Shown here: positions 7,844 through 17,649 of the stretch, piece after piece
Position numbering within the stretch: the stretch's first letter is position 1
How the letters are laid out: each line of letters starts with the position of its first letter
NCBI GenBank assembly: GCA_020636355.1
Contig: JACJYB010000003.1
Coordinates: 62,001-126,000, forward strand
Origin: Lewinellaceae bacterium
GTDB lineage: Bacteria > Bacteroidota > Bacteroidia > Chitinophagales > Saprospiraceae
Direction: 5' to 3'
DNA length: 64,000 nucleotides
The notes under the pieces: model-generated
Database searches by the model: none
What the model was told of the DNA's origin: nothing
Seen by the model: only the letters and a program-made list of their open reading frames with translations
Translations under genes and position numbers: made by a program

Positions 7844-10800
7844 ATGAGGGATTTTACACGCCTAGTTTCACAGATTTTCGGAGTATTTGTTGGACTATTG
7901 GTGGCACAGGTCAGCCTAGCCCAGCCGTCAGGTGAATGTGAGCTTGCCTGCCAGGATCAGGTAACAATTTCACTGAACAGTACTTGTGAACGACAAGTAT
8001 TACCAGCGGATGTCTTATCCAACAATGACCCGGACTGCTCCTTGCTAACGCTTCAAATTGAATATCCCTATCCGGACTTTAACGTTTATCCAAGCAAAGA
8101 TTATGTTGATGCAGGCTTGGTTGGCTATTCCATGATTTACCGGGTAATCGATCCGAATAACCAGAATGTTTGCTGGGGTTACCTAAGGGTTGAAGACAAA
8201 TTTCCTCCCGGGATTTTTTGCGAAAACGATACCATCAGCTGCCTGCGATCAGAGGTGGCTTCAAATTCTGTAGCCACAAAAGACAACTGCAGCATTTATT
8301 TCCCGGGGCCGCAGGTGGATATCCAAACCAGGTGGGAATCCTACGATTGTGATCAGGATTCGCTTTTAATCGGCTACATAGCCCGGAAAATCACCTCTAC
8401 CGATCTTTGGGGTAATTCCAACACCTGTGCAGATACCCTTTTTATTCTGAAAGAAACACTGGATAGCCTGATTTGCGGTCCGGATACCTTACTGGAATGT
8501 ACCACGCTGGTTTACCGAAACAATAAATTTGTAGAACTACTGTGGAATACAGGCAAAAATGGGGATACCTACCTGGATGATCAGGGGTATGCACATCCCT
8601 GGCCGACAGATGATCGCGGCTATTTTCCGGCACCTTACCTCAAGAGTACTGATCCCAATCAACCCGATGCCTTTCTGATTCCAGAGAAATCTGATTCAGG
8701 CCCTATCTTTAATAATAGTGGCAAGTGTATGATCGTATACGAATACACCGACTATGTCTTACCGACATGCGGCAAATCATACAAAATCCGGAGGGTATGG
8801 GAAATTTTTGATTGGTGCACCAAGCGCGATACGCAGTGTATCCAATGGTTAAAGTTCCAGGACACGGAAGGTCCGGTTTTCAGCTCAAAATACCTGCATT
8901 CTTCGGATGGCAATTCTGAAGAACAGGCTTGCGATTACCTTCCGGAGTCCGTTTACAAAAAAGCAGAAGGTCTAAAAGCCTGGCTGGTATGCAAGGTCCT
9001 TACTGCTGATGCTACGCCGCATGATTGCAAATCTGGGATCACTTTACCGGATCCAAGACCGTACATCGAGAAAGATTGTGACGATGAGTTTGAGGTCTTA
9101 TATGAGATCGTCTATGATGACCCGGGCCATCCTGGTAAAACCACCATTGAATCCGGATCTATTCCGGAAGGAGGAAGCGCTCATGTCTACCTGCCCTACG
9201 GATGGCATTGTGTGGTATACACCATCCGCGACGGATGCTGGAATGAAACCAAATTGGTTCAGGGGGCCAATATCTACGACAATACACCTCCTGATCCGGT
9301 GTGTGACGAGATCACCCAGGTAACTTTAGACCCTGATCAATGCTGGGCTCGCGTTTATGCGAAAGATCTTGACGATGGCAGTCATGACAACTGTTGCGAT
9401 CAACTACATTTTGCAGTTGCCAGCATGGACTCCATCGACTATTGGAGAAATTATTGGCACGAATATTTTGCAGGATGTCTGGATCCATACGATTACCATC
9501 ACTACAGCAACGACATTGATGAAGCCATCGAAGAATGGATCAATATTTTCGTTTTTGATGATTACATCGATGTAACCGAGTGTGGTAGCGAACAATTGGT
9601 TGTACGCGTCTATGAAGCTTGCGATCTACCGGTTTACGATCCCCATATATTCTATGGGGGAGAACACGAATGGTATTGGTGGAACCTGTCCGAGAAATTT
9701 GCTGCCTGGTATTTGTACCAATTAAACGAGTACATTCATTATGGGGATCCGCGTCCTGTTTTTTCGTGTAGCATCACCGATATTGTTACACCCCTTGATC
9801 CTGCCGAAGCACCATCCATGGAGATCATGCTCGAAACGGGAAAAAGTACCAGCGGTATTATCTCCTTCCATAACCCAATTCAATGGGAACCGGAATTTTA
9901 TTCCGCTCCCTGCTTTTCACCTGAGGAACAGGAACACGGATCTTTTGCCGCGCCGATCTGTTTCTATTTTGGTTCGCCACAAGTCTTGAATGAATGGAAA
10001 AGCCGGGTTTACGTCAATTATCCGGAAGAAGTTGCAATCACTTCGAGTATGAGTACCACCAAACGCTGGGTATTCCCCCACTTGTACAATGATTGTATGA
10101 TCGAGGTCCGTAAGGATGATAAACAACCTCCTGTCGTGGTAGCTCCTGACGACATTACCGTTTATTGTGACGGCGTCCCTTATTGGTGGGAACTGACCAA
10201 GACCTATGCGGGAGGAACTAAATCCGCCACCGTAAAAGGGCACGGTGCCCAATTTACCCATGATGTCTGCTGGAATGAGGACTATCTGACCAGCTACTGT
10301 TCGGATCCTTTTGTAGCATCAGGAGCATCAGGACTACCTGCTACTTCCAATGATAACATCAACAGTGCTTGTTGTGTGGAGGTACCATGGAATAGCGTTT
10401 ATGGATACTATCATGGATCTGCATGTGGGGATAATTACAGTTATGCCGGCAAACCTACCTGCGATGATTATTCCGATTGGTACGACACCCATAGTTGGCA
10501 ACCCATCTACTGCAGGTTGTGGCTGATGCTTGATAAATACGATGCTGATGTTCAGGGAGGTCAGGATGATGGCGCGCATCCGGATCCGCACCGTTATTTT
10601 GATGAAACCGCTGAAGATTGGATCATTACCGACAATTGTTGGACTCCAGAGTACGAAGAAGTTATCGAAGGAAGCCTCAATGAATGTGGAGTTGGTACTC
10701 TGACCAAAACCATAACCGCCGTTGATAAATGTGGAAATACCTCTTACGACCATCAGACACTCTACGTGCTGCCGCGTTCGGATTTTGAGGTCATCTTTCC

Positions 10801-12985
10801 GGAAGACCTGGTGGTGACTTGCGATGAAGAGACCGACCTGGATGCCACTGCCGAAGGTGCCGGTTACCCCATCATCAGTGATGATGACTGTGAATTGATC
10901 GGAGTGACTTACAGCGATGAGAGATTTGAAACAACCGACGGGTGTTATAAAATCCTGAGAACCTGGAAGTTAATTGACTGGTGTGTTTTCTCTCCGGACA
11001 TTCATAGCCGTTATCCGGATGTTATCGTGGATGACCGCCTGGTAGCATCTGCTGATCGCTGCTGTGTCCATCGCAATTTAAAGGATGATGGTGACGGCTA
11101 TATGACCTACTTACAGGTCATCAAGGTGATCGATGAGATTGCTCCGGAGATATCGTGTAACACCCTTGAGCCAACTTGCATTTTTGATAATAATTGTGAT
11201 GCAGCTACGGCTCAGTATGAGTTATTGGCCAGCGGATCCGATAACTGTACTCCAGAAAATGAAATTCGTTACCGGCATATAGTAACCATGGCAGACGTAC
11301 CTGTTTATTATGGTACGGGCTCATACTTGGATGAAGAATTACCAGTCGGAGATTATGGAGTTTGGTTGATCGGGGAAGACGGTTGTGGAAATGCAGACAG
11401 TTGTTATACCACTTTCAGCATTTTGGACTGCAAAAAGCCGACACCGTATTGTTACAATGGTATTGCCACGGTTGTCATGCCTACCACCAAGTCCATCACC
11501 ATCTGTGCTAAAGACCTCGATGCCGGCAGCTATGACAATTGTACGGAACAGGGCAAACTGAAATTCAGTTTCACAGAAAACCCGGAGGATAGCTGCAAGA
11601 CATTTGTTTGCGATGATGTACTCTTCAACCTGAATGAGTTGATTGAGATCATGATCTGGGTAACTGATGAAGCGGGCAATCAAGACTTTTGCACCACCTA
11701 TATAAGGCTTCAAAATGGTTCAGACGAGGCATGCAAAGATATTTCACAGGCTGCGTATTCAGTGAGTGGAACCATCTTAACCGAAAGTGGGCAACTGGTG
11801 CAGAATGTCAAGGTATCTATTGAGGCACCCGGGTTTGCCTTTACTTCCAATACAAACAATACCGGTACCTATGTATTTACCAATATACCCGGCCATGAAA
11901 ACTACCGGATCCGGCCTTATAAAAACGACGACCCGGTAAATGGCCTCTCCACGCTGGATATCGTGAAAATTCAGAAGCACATTCTGGGAGTTGAAAAGTT
12001 AACCTCTCCCTACCAGATGCTGGCAGCCGACATTAATAAGTCAAATTCCATAACCGCAGTAGATATCATTGAATTGCGGAAAATCATTTTAGGATACAGC
12101 GATCAGATGCCAAACAACACCAGCTGGCGGTTTGTCGCTTCCGATTATACCTTTGCAGACATCTACACCCCATGGGATGCTTCAGAAATGCGGCCAATGC
12201 AAGACATCAGCGAGGATAAATCGGGTATGAATTTCATTGCTGTAAAGGTAGGTGATGTAAATGGCAGCGCTACAGCGAGCGGATTACAGTCGGTAGAAGT
12301 GCGTTCGAATGAAACCTGGAATCTTACCACGAACCATTTCGAATTGACACCACACACCCGGGTTGATGTACCGGTTTATGCTTACGACTTCAGTCAGGAG
12401 ATCACTGGCGCACAGTTTACCGTTTCTGGTCATGATGTGAAATTCCTGGGCGTCCGTTCCGGTAGTATACAAGTTGACCAAAGCATGTTTGCCGTGCTTG
12501 AGCCAGGTTTGATGACCGTTACGTTGGATCAGAAAGGTAAATCCTTGCCAATTGGATCAGAACCGCTGTTCTATATTCAGGTGGAATCAAATACCAAAGG
12601 AGGAGCTGAAGAAGCTATTCAACTTGGTTCCCTGGTTACTGCAGCAGAAGCGTACCGTCCAAACTTAACGGATGTACTCCGGGTAGGGTGGGAATCATCT
12701 ACCCTGGATCATTCTGTGGACGGATGGTTTATGTATCAGAACTATCCGAATCCATTTAGTAGTCAAACCATGATTGGCATTATTGCGCCAAAAGATGGCA
12801 AAGCGGATCTCGAAATATTCGATATCCAGGGAAAACAACTATTGGTCAGACACGTAGACTGTAAAAAAGGGTATAATGAAGTAATGCTGGCGGCAGATGC
12901 CATCGGAAATCATACCGGGTTATTATACGTCAAACTTAAAGCTGCCGATTTAACCCTTCAGCAAAAGATGCTAAAAATTCAATAA
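7844..12985 (+). CDS. Giant Cys-rich T9SS protein with dockerin-like repeats
   Basis: 1713-residue exported protein. A signal peptide covers roughly 1-27 (VGLLVAQVSLAQP). The next ~1270 residues consist of HYR/immunoglobulin-like modules with many conserved Cys, often in motifs such as DNC, SDDDC and DKCGN. Around 1305-1347 is a carboxypeptidase-regulatory-like beta domain (SGTILTESG, GTYVFTNIPG). Residues ~1366-1417 hold two EF-hand/dockerin-like units (TLDIVKIQKHILG and DINKSNSITAVDIIELRK). The last ~85 residues are a T9SS type A sorting domain beginning YQNYPNPFSSQT. It is probably a surface or matrix adhesin; the ligand is unknown. It is monocistronic, followed by a strong hairpin. Confidence 0.9.
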   Translation: MRDFTRLVSQIFGVFVGLLVAQVSLAQPSGECELACQDQVTISLNSTCERQVLPADVLSNNDPDCSLLTLQIEYPYPDFNVYPSKDYVDAGLVGYSMIYRVIDPNNQNVCWGYLRVEDKFPPGIFCENDTISCLRSEVASNSVATKDNCSIYFPGPQVDIQTRWESYDCDQDSLLIGYIARKITSTDLWGNSNTCADTLFILKETLDSLICGPDTLLECTTLVYRNNKFVELLWNTGKNGDTYLDDQGYAHPWPTDDRGYFPAPYLKSTDPNQPDAFLIPEKSDSGPIFNNSGKCMIVYEYTDYVLPTCGKSYKIRRVWEIFDWCTKRDTQCIQWLKFQDTEGPVFSSKYLHSSDGNSEEQACDYLPESVYKKAEGLKAWLVCKVLTADATPHDCKSGITLPDPRPYIEKDCDDEFEVLYEIVYDDPGHPGKTTIESGSIPEGGSAHVYLPYGWHCVVYTIRDGCWNETKLVQGANIYDNTPPDPVCDEITQVTLDPDQCWARVYAKDLDDGSHDNCCDQLHFAVASMDSIDYWRNYWHEYFAGCLDPYDYHHYSNDIDEAIEEWINIFVFDDYIDVTECGSEQLVVRVYEACDLPVYDPHIFYGGEHEWYWWNLSEKFAAWYLYQLNEYIHYGDPRPVFSCSITDIVTPLDPAEAPSMEIMLETGKSTSGIISFHNPIQWEPEFYSAPCFSPEEQEHGSFAAPICFYFGSPQVLNEWKSRVYVNYPEEVAITSSMSTTKRWVFPHLYNDCMIEVRKDDKQPPVVVAPDDITVYCDGVPYWWELTKTYAGGTKSATVKGHGAQFTHDVCWNEDYLTSYCSDPFVASGASGLPATSNDNINSACCVEVPWNSVYGYYHGSACGDNYSYAGKPTCDDYSDWYDTHSWQPIYCRLWLMLDKYDADVQGGQDDGAHPDPHRYFDETAEDWIITDNCWTPEYEEVIEGSLNECGVGTLTKTITAVDKCGNTSYDHQTLYVLPRSDFEVIFPEDLVVTCDEETDLDATAEGAGYPIISDDDCELIGVTYSDERFETTDGCYKILRTWKLIDWCVFSPDIHSRYPDVIVDDRLVASADRCCVHRNLKDDGDGYMTYLQVIKVIDEIAPEISCNTLEPTCIFDNNCDAATAQYELLASGSDNCTPENEIRYRHIVTMADVPVYYGTGSYLDEELPVGDYGVWLIGEDGCGNADSCYTTFSILDCKKPTPYCYNGIATVVMPTTKSITICAKDLDAGSYDNCTEQGKLKFSFTENPEDSCKTFVCDDVLFNLNELIEIMIWVTDEAGNQDFCTTYIRLQNGSDEACKDISQAAYSVSGTILTESGQLVQNVKVSIEAPGFAFTSNTNNTGTYVFTNIPGHENYRIRPYKNDDPVNGLSTLDIVKIQKHILGVEKLTSPYQMLAADINKSNSITAVDIIELRKIILGYSDQMPNNTSWRFVASDYTFADIYTPWDASEMRPMQDISEDKSGMNFIAVKVGDVNGSATASGLQSVEVRSNETWNLTTNHFELTPHTRVDVPVYAYDFSQEITGAQFTVSGHDVKFLGVRSGSIQVDQSMFAVLEPGLMTVTLDQKGKSLPIGSEPLFYIQVESNTKGGAEEAIQLGSLVTAAEAYRPNLTDVLRVGWESSTLDHSVDGWFMYQNYPNPFSSQTMIGIIAPKDGKADLEIFDIQGKQLLVRHVDCKKGYNEVMLAADAIGNHTGLLYVKLKAADLTLQQKMLKIQ

Positions 12986-13010
12986 TCCCATTTAACTGCG
13001 GATTATCTTC

Positions 13011-13052
13011 AGAAAACTCCCTGTAGCCAACCGGCACAGGGAGTTTTCTTTT
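13011..13052 (+). terminator. Strong intrinsic terminator after the giant T9SS gene
   Basis: A perfect 14-bp stem (13011-13024 pairing with 13036-13049) encloses an 11-nt loop and runs into TTTT. It begins 26 bp after the stop codon at 12985. The A-rich left flank lets it also act in the other direction. Confidence 0.9.
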
Positions 13053-13438
13053 AAACTGGAAAGCATTGTTGCCTCCACCCTTACCAGTACTGGCTCGGTG
13101 CCATAGATTATCACTGATGATATAACCACATGGAGCCTATCTGCCTGCGACTAGCTACTCTGAGAAAGAAATTTCCCATGCCATTACATGGAGTTTCCGA
13201 AAAACATCCAACGATTCACTGGAATGGGTGAGGACAACCATGGCCATCTGGCTTAATCTTTCGGGCTGGTGGATCAATGCGGAACTTTCACTGGTTGGGC
13301 CAAAAATGAATCCTTCAATCGAAGTTGCTGAATCCATCCACGCGTAAGCGTGTTCATTGCTACATAGGGAAAGCCACATTTATGATTTTCCCAAAAGGAT
13401 TTTAAAGCGGTATGGTACTATGGGTTGCCTACAGTAGA
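13053..13438. other. Gap without a confident gene
   Basis: This is the rest of a 453-bp gap. Short open frames exist on both strands (for example 13155-13379 on the minus strand), but none shows a domain, signal peptide or membrane segment I recognise, and both strands look equally open. It could hold a decayed gene remnant. Confidence 0.4.
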
Positions 13439-13996
13439 TCAAGCTTTTTCCCAGATCAATTTTCTGGAGCTTGACCACTCATAACTATTGAAGAAAACGA
13501 GGGAGAAAAAGACCGTCCCAGCCAGTGTTTTCCAGAAGAATGGGATCCCTGCAGCATAACAAAGCAAGAGTCCACTGGTATTTTGTGCATAGAGGGTACT
13601 TCCTAACCAACTTCCAAAATTGGATACCAGAAAAAAGACTACGCTTGCAGCAACACTGCTCCCCAACACTGTCCACAAATTGATTTTCTTAAGGGCAAGC
13701 CATCCCAGACCTACAATCAGGATAAAGCCCAGGTAAGACCAGCCAAAGCCGAACCAGCGGCCCCATCCGCTTACATATTCGCTGTAGAGGAAGTTATTCA
13801 GCAAAATATCGCTGATCCAAAGGGTAATGATCGGGACCAACAGGCTGAGGCTTTTTCGCCCGACATATGCAGCACTAAACAATGCAATTGCGCCGAGTGG
13901 GGTAAAATTATACATATGGGGAATCAGTCGGGAAAGAACGCCTATTCCAACCAATACGAAAATCCACCAAGCAGTTTGTTTCTGTATTTTGTGCAT
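13439..13996 (-). CDS. DUF6580-like multi-pass membrane protein
   Basis: 185 residues with about five transmembrane segments. The N-terminal segment followed by SRLIPHMYNFTPLGAIALFSAAYVGRK matches the DUF6580 pattern (R-IPH-NFTP-GA-ALF). That family resembles small-molecule transporter S components, but no transport function is proven. The protein ends in WEKA. It is divergent from the M1 peptidase gene, with 64 bp between the starts. I see no partner ATPase next to it. Confidence 0.75.
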   Translation of the reverse strand: MHKIQKQTAWWIFVLVGIGVLSRLIPHMYNFTPLGAIALFSAAYVGRKSLSLLVPIITLWISDILLNNFLYSEYVSGWGRWFGFGWSYLGFILIVGLGWLALKKINLWTVLGSSVAASVVFFLVSNFGSWLGSTLYAQNTSGLLLCYAAGIPFFWKTLAGTVFFSLVFFNSYEWSSSRKLIWEKA

Positions 13997-14001
13997 TGTT
14001 C

Positions 14002-14009
14002 TACTTTTG
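14002..14009 (+). promoter_or_regulatory. Candidate promoter of the M1 peptidase gene
   Basis: TACTTTTG matches the -7 consensus TANNTTTG. Nineteen bases upstream is TTTC (13979-13982), one base off the -33 TTTG. The predicted leader to the ATG at 14061 is about 45 nt. Confidence 0.55.
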
Positions 14010-14060
14010 ATGTCGAGTTAAGGTTACAAATATCCAATTCAAATATCAAATAATCAAATA

Positions 14061-15947
14061 TTGATGAGTTCAATACGAATATCTCCGGCCAAAGTTACCG
14101 GCTTGCTGCGCGCGTTGATTGTCTTATTATCCGGGTTTTTCTGTTTGACTGCTCAAGCCCAACCCGATCGTTGGCAACAACGGGTAAGTTATGAGATGAA
14201 GATCGATTTTGATGTAAACAGCCATCAATTTACCGGTACGCAGCGATTGATCTACCTTAACAATTCCCCAGACACACTGGATCGCGTTTTTTACCACCTC
14301 TATTTTAATGCTTTTCAACCCAATAGCATGATGGATGTGCGTAGCCGGACCATTCCGGATCCAGACGGAAGGGTAGGGAGCCGGATTTCGAAATTACAGC
14401 CGGATGAGATCGGTTATGAACACATCCATTCGCTGAAACAAAATGGAACAGAGGTTCATTTTACGGATGAAAATACTGTCCTGGAAGTAACTCTTGCTGA
14501 GCCCATCATGCCACAGTCATCAACCGTTCTGGAGATGGAGTTCAGCGGCCAGGTACCCGTTCAGATCCGCCGCTCAGGGAGAGATAATGCAGAAGGGATC
14601 GCCTACTCAATGGCCCAGTGGTATCCCAAAATGTGTGAATACGATTACCAGGGTTGGCATGCTGATCCTTATATAGCCCGCGAATTCTATGGCGTCTGGG
14701 GTGATTATGACGTAACCATCCGAATCGATTCCGCTTACACCATTGGCGGGACGGGGTACCTGCAAAATCCTTGCGATATTGGCCATGGCTATTGCACCAA
14801 TCCGGCACGCAAGGTGGAGCATGGCAAATTAACCTGGCATTTTCTGGCTCCAAATGTACACGACTTCATGTGGGCCGCAGACCCGGAATACCAACATCTA
14901 ACGCATAAAGCTGCTGATGGTACCGAGCTGCATTTCTTTTACCAGGAGAACGATCGCACCAAAGAATCCTGGCCTCAATTAGCTTCCATCATGGACAGCG
15001 TTTTTTCATATGCAGATCGCAATTTTGGGAAATACCCATATAAACAATACGCCTTTGTTCAGGGAGGTGACGGTGGCATGGAATATCCAATGGCTACATT
15101 GATCACCGGTGATCGATCGATAGGAAGTCTGGTAGGGGTGGCTACTCATGAGTTGATGCACAGCTGGTATCAGATGATCCTTGGAACCAATGAGAGCCTG
15201 GTAGCCTGGATGGATGAGGGCTATACCAGCTACGCCAGTACCCGGATCATGGATTACCTGGTACGTCATCAGATCATTGCTGGAACTCCAAGTGACAATC
15301 CCTTCCAGCGCGTTTACGCGGGTTACACCCGCTTTACCAAATCCGGAGCAGAAGAACCACTCTCGACACATGCCGATCACTTCCAAACGAATTCTGCTTA
15401 CGGGATGGGTTCTTACACCAAAGGTCAGATCTTCCTGAACCAGCTGGAATACGTCATAGGAAAACCAGCTTTTGACCGGGGAATATTGCGCTACTTCAAT
15501 ACATGGAAGTTCAAGCACCCAAATGCCAATGATTTTATACGCATTATGGAAAAAGAATCCGGACTTGAGCTGGACTGGTACAAAGAATACATGGTCAATA
15601 CCACCCACACCATTGATTATGCCATTGAAAGTGTAATTCCAGATGGCGATTCCACCATGATCGCTCTAAGGCGGATAGGATTGATGCCAATGCCTCAGGA
15701 TTTGGTTGTTCGTAAGAAAGATGGAACGGTCAGTGCTTACAACATCCCTCTGACCATGATGCGAGGGGAAAAGCAGGAACTACTGGATGGACAAAAATTT
15801 ACCAAATTGCCTGACTGGCCGTGGACCCATCCCGAATACCAATTTAAAATTCCGGTAAAAGAACAGGATATCGAGCAGGTGGAGCTGGACCCAAGCCATC
15901 GAATGGCAGATATTGACTTGACGAACAATGTTTATCCAACCCATTAA
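14061..15947 (+). CDS. Exported M1-family metallopeptidase
   Basis: 628 residues. A signal peptide (hydrophobic ALIVLLSGFFCLTAQA) ends near residue 34. The zinc site is HELMH at 363-367, followed after 18 residues by the third ligand E386 (MDEGY). The classical GxMEN exopeptidase motif is replaced by GGMEYPMAT upstream, as in the Bacteroidota/Gemmatimonadota-type M1 branch. It probably trims peptides from N-termini in the periplasm or at the surface. There is no T9SS sorting domain. The stop codon overlaps that of the convergent ABC permease gene in TTAA (15944-15947). Confidence 0.92.
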   Translation: MMSSIRISPAKVTGLLRALIVLLSGFFCLTAQAQPDRWQQRVSYEMKIDFDVNSHQFTGTQRLIYLNNSPDTLDRVFYHLYFNAFQPNSMMDVRSRTIPDPDGRVGSRISKLQPDEIGYEHIHSLKQNGTEVHFTDENTVLEVTLAEPIMPQSSTVLEMEFSGQVPVQIRRSGRDNAEGIAYSMAQWYPKMCEYDYQGWHADPYIAREFYGVWGDYDVTIRIDSAYTIGGTGYLQNPCDIGHGYCTNPARKVEHGKLTWHFLAPNVHDFMWAADPEYQHLTHKAADGTELHFFYQENDRTKESWPQLASIMDSVFSYADRNFGKYPYKQYAFVQGGDGGMEYPMATLITGDRSIGSLVGVATHELMHSWYQMILGTNESLVAWMDEGYTSYASTRIMDYLVRHQIIAGTPSDNPFQRVYAGYTRFTKSGAEEPLSTHADHFQTNSAYGMGSYTKGQIFLNQLEYVIGKPAFDRGILRYFNTWKFKHPNANDFIRIMEKESGLELDWYKEYMVNTTHTIDYAIESVIPDGDSTMIALRRIGLMPMPQDLVVRKKDGTVSAYNIPLTMMRGEKQELLDGQKFTKLPDWPWTHPEYQFKIPVKEQDIEQVELDPSHRMADIDLTNNVYPTH

Positions 15948-16756
15948 AGGTCTGCACGCCGAATGACCTGATAGGTTATTAAAAGGAAAATGGCAATGTA
16001 GATGGAGGCGGTCAAGACCGCTTCCCAGGGATGGAGAAATAGTGGGAAGGTCATATCCTTATCCTGGATGGCATCCGCGTATTCAAAAAATGGATTTGGT
16101 ACAAGATCTTCAATGGCATTCATCGGATAAAAAAGCATGCTGCGGTGGTTAAACAACTGATAATGAACAGCCCAGCGTAAGATCGGCTCCAAAAACAGGA
16201 CGTAAGTAAGGTAAAAAATTGTTGCTAATGCTGATCTTCTGAATACAACCGATAACATCCAGGCGAAACTCATATAACCAAAACACATCAGCCAATACCG
16301 GGGCACCCATTCCCATCGCTCCATGACAAGACCTATTGTAAGATCCGGAGTATGGAGCGCACCATAGATCAGACAACTCAACCAATAAAGCAGCGTAGCC
16401 CCCGTAGCTATCAATAAAATGGTATAAAGCTTTGCCTGAAACATCTGGCTCCGCCGGATGCCGGTGATCAGGTTTTGCCGGAAAGTCTTGGCACTGAATT
16501 CAGAAGAAGTCATATAAATAGCCAAAAAACCAAGCAGGATAAATGCTAGCCAATTACCTATATAGCCTTGATAAACGAATACCGAAGGAAATTCAAAGAT
16601 GACGGATGGAGCAGGCAAAGGAGGCGGCAATTCCGGAAATTTCTTACCCGTGAGCAGCAAGAAACTTTGACTGATGACAAAAAACAAAAGAAGCACTTTT
16701 ACCAGGCCATTATTCCGGTATTTGAGCCACTCCAGCGTCAATAAATAGCGTATCAT
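15944..16756 (-). CDS. ABC-2 type transporter permease
   Basis: 270 residues, about six transmembrane segments. The segment GFLAIYMTSSEFSAKTFRQNLITGIRR resembles the ABC-2 permease region (tSsE-..T-r-.l..g--R). It is encoded with the ATPase just upstream: the two reading frames overlap by 4 bp (ATGA at 16753-16756). The pair should form a small exporter; the substrate is unknown. The 3' end overlaps the convergent M1 peptidase stop. Confidence 0.87.
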   Translation of the reverse strand: MIRYLLTLEWLKYRNNGLVKVLLLFFVISQSFLLLTGKKFPELPPPLPAPSVIFEFPSVFVYQGYIGNWLAFILLGFLAIYMTSSEFSAKTFRQNLITGIRRSQMFQAKLYTILLIATGATLLYWLSCLIYGALHTPDLTIGLVMERWEWVPRYWLMCFGYMSFAWMLSVVFRRSALATIFYLTYVLFLEPILRWAVHYQLFNHRSMLFYPMNAIEDLVPNPFFEYADAIQDKDMTFPLFLHPWEAVLTASIYIAIFLLITYQVIRRADL

Positions 16757-17649
16757 CCGTTTTGTGCTATAAGGGTAAGGAATTCATCTTCCAGGCGATT
16801 AGCTTTTTCGCGTAGATGGGTTAAAACCAGATGATGGTTAAATGCCAAGCGGTTTATTTCAGCCAGGTCCGTTCCGGGATGGACTTCCAGTTCCAGCAAA
16901 CCATCCTTTTCTGCCAGATTGATAATACCCGGAAATGAGGCAAGGGCCTGTTTTAGCGCCGGGATTTCTTTACAGGCTACTTCAATAATCCGGTTTTCCG
17001 TAAGAATACTGCCTACACGACCTGCTTTAAGCAACCTGCCTTGCATCAGGATAGCTACATGGGAACAGATTTTTTCCACTTCATCCAGGATGTGGCTTGC
17101 CATAATTACCGTTTTGCCCATGGCAGCTATCTGTAAGAGGGTGTTCCTTATATCGACTATACCGGCCGGATCCAGGCCATTGGTCGGCTCATCGAAGATC
17201 AATACCTGTGGCGACCCGATCAGGGTAGAAGCAATAGCTAATCGCTGCTTCATCCCCAATGAATAGGTACGGAAAGCAGAATGCTTGCGGTGTGCCAATT
17301 TCACCAGTTCCAGATATTCTTCGATGGGGTCATCATAGCTCTGCTTTATATGCTGAATAATCTTCAAATTTTCCAGCGCGTTAAGGTAGGGGTAGAAATT
17401 GGGTGTTTCCAGTATGGCTCCGATCTGTTTACGATGTTCCCAGCCATAGCGGCCTTCAAACCAAGAAAAATTGCCGGATTGGGCGCGTAGAATACCCAGG
17501 ATAATGCCAAGCGTAGTCGTTTTGCCGCTTCCGTTTGGCCCCAGGATTCCCCACACCTGTCCGTGATCTACGTCCAGGTCAAGATGATCCAGTGCCATGA
17601 TCGACCCATAAGATTTCGTAAGCCCCCTGATCGTTAAAACATTTCCCAT
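16753..17649 (-). CDS. ABC transporter ATPase, BcrA/NatA-like
   Basis: 298 residues. The N-terminal ~220 are a nucleotide-binding domain with Walker A GPNGSGKT (~37-44), the exporter-type signature YSLGMKQRL and Walker B VLIFDEPTNGLDPAG. The C-terminal ~80 residues form an extra regulatory region, as in bacitracin-resistance or gliding-type ATPases. It partners with the overlapping permease gene downstream. Its ATG (complement of 17647-17649) overlaps the ATG of the divergent double-ATPase gene, so its promoter must lie inside that gene. Confidence 0.9.
   Translation of the reverse strand: MGNVLTIRGLTKSYGSIMALDHLDLDVDHGQVWGILGPNGSGKTTTLGIILGILRAQSGNFSWFEGRYGWEHRKQIGAILETPNFYPYLNALENLKIIQHIKQSYDDPIEEYLELVKLAHRKHSAFRTYSLGMKQRLAIASTLIGSPQVLIFDEPTNGLDPAGIVDIRNTLLQIAAMGKTVIMASHILDEVEKICSHVAILMQGRLLKAGRVGSILTENRIIEVACKEIPALKQALASFPGIINLAEKDGLLELEVHPGTDLAEINRLAFNHHLVLTHLREKANRLEDEFLTLIAQNG

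Noticed and set aside
13155..13379. 74-codon minus-strand frame in the gap after the giant T9SS gene
   Set aside because: No recognisable domain and the opposite strand is equally open; kept only as an unexplained gap.
15006..15608. 200-codon minus-strand frame inside the M1 peptidase gene
   Set aside because: Antisense to a clear catalytic domain; no features of its own.
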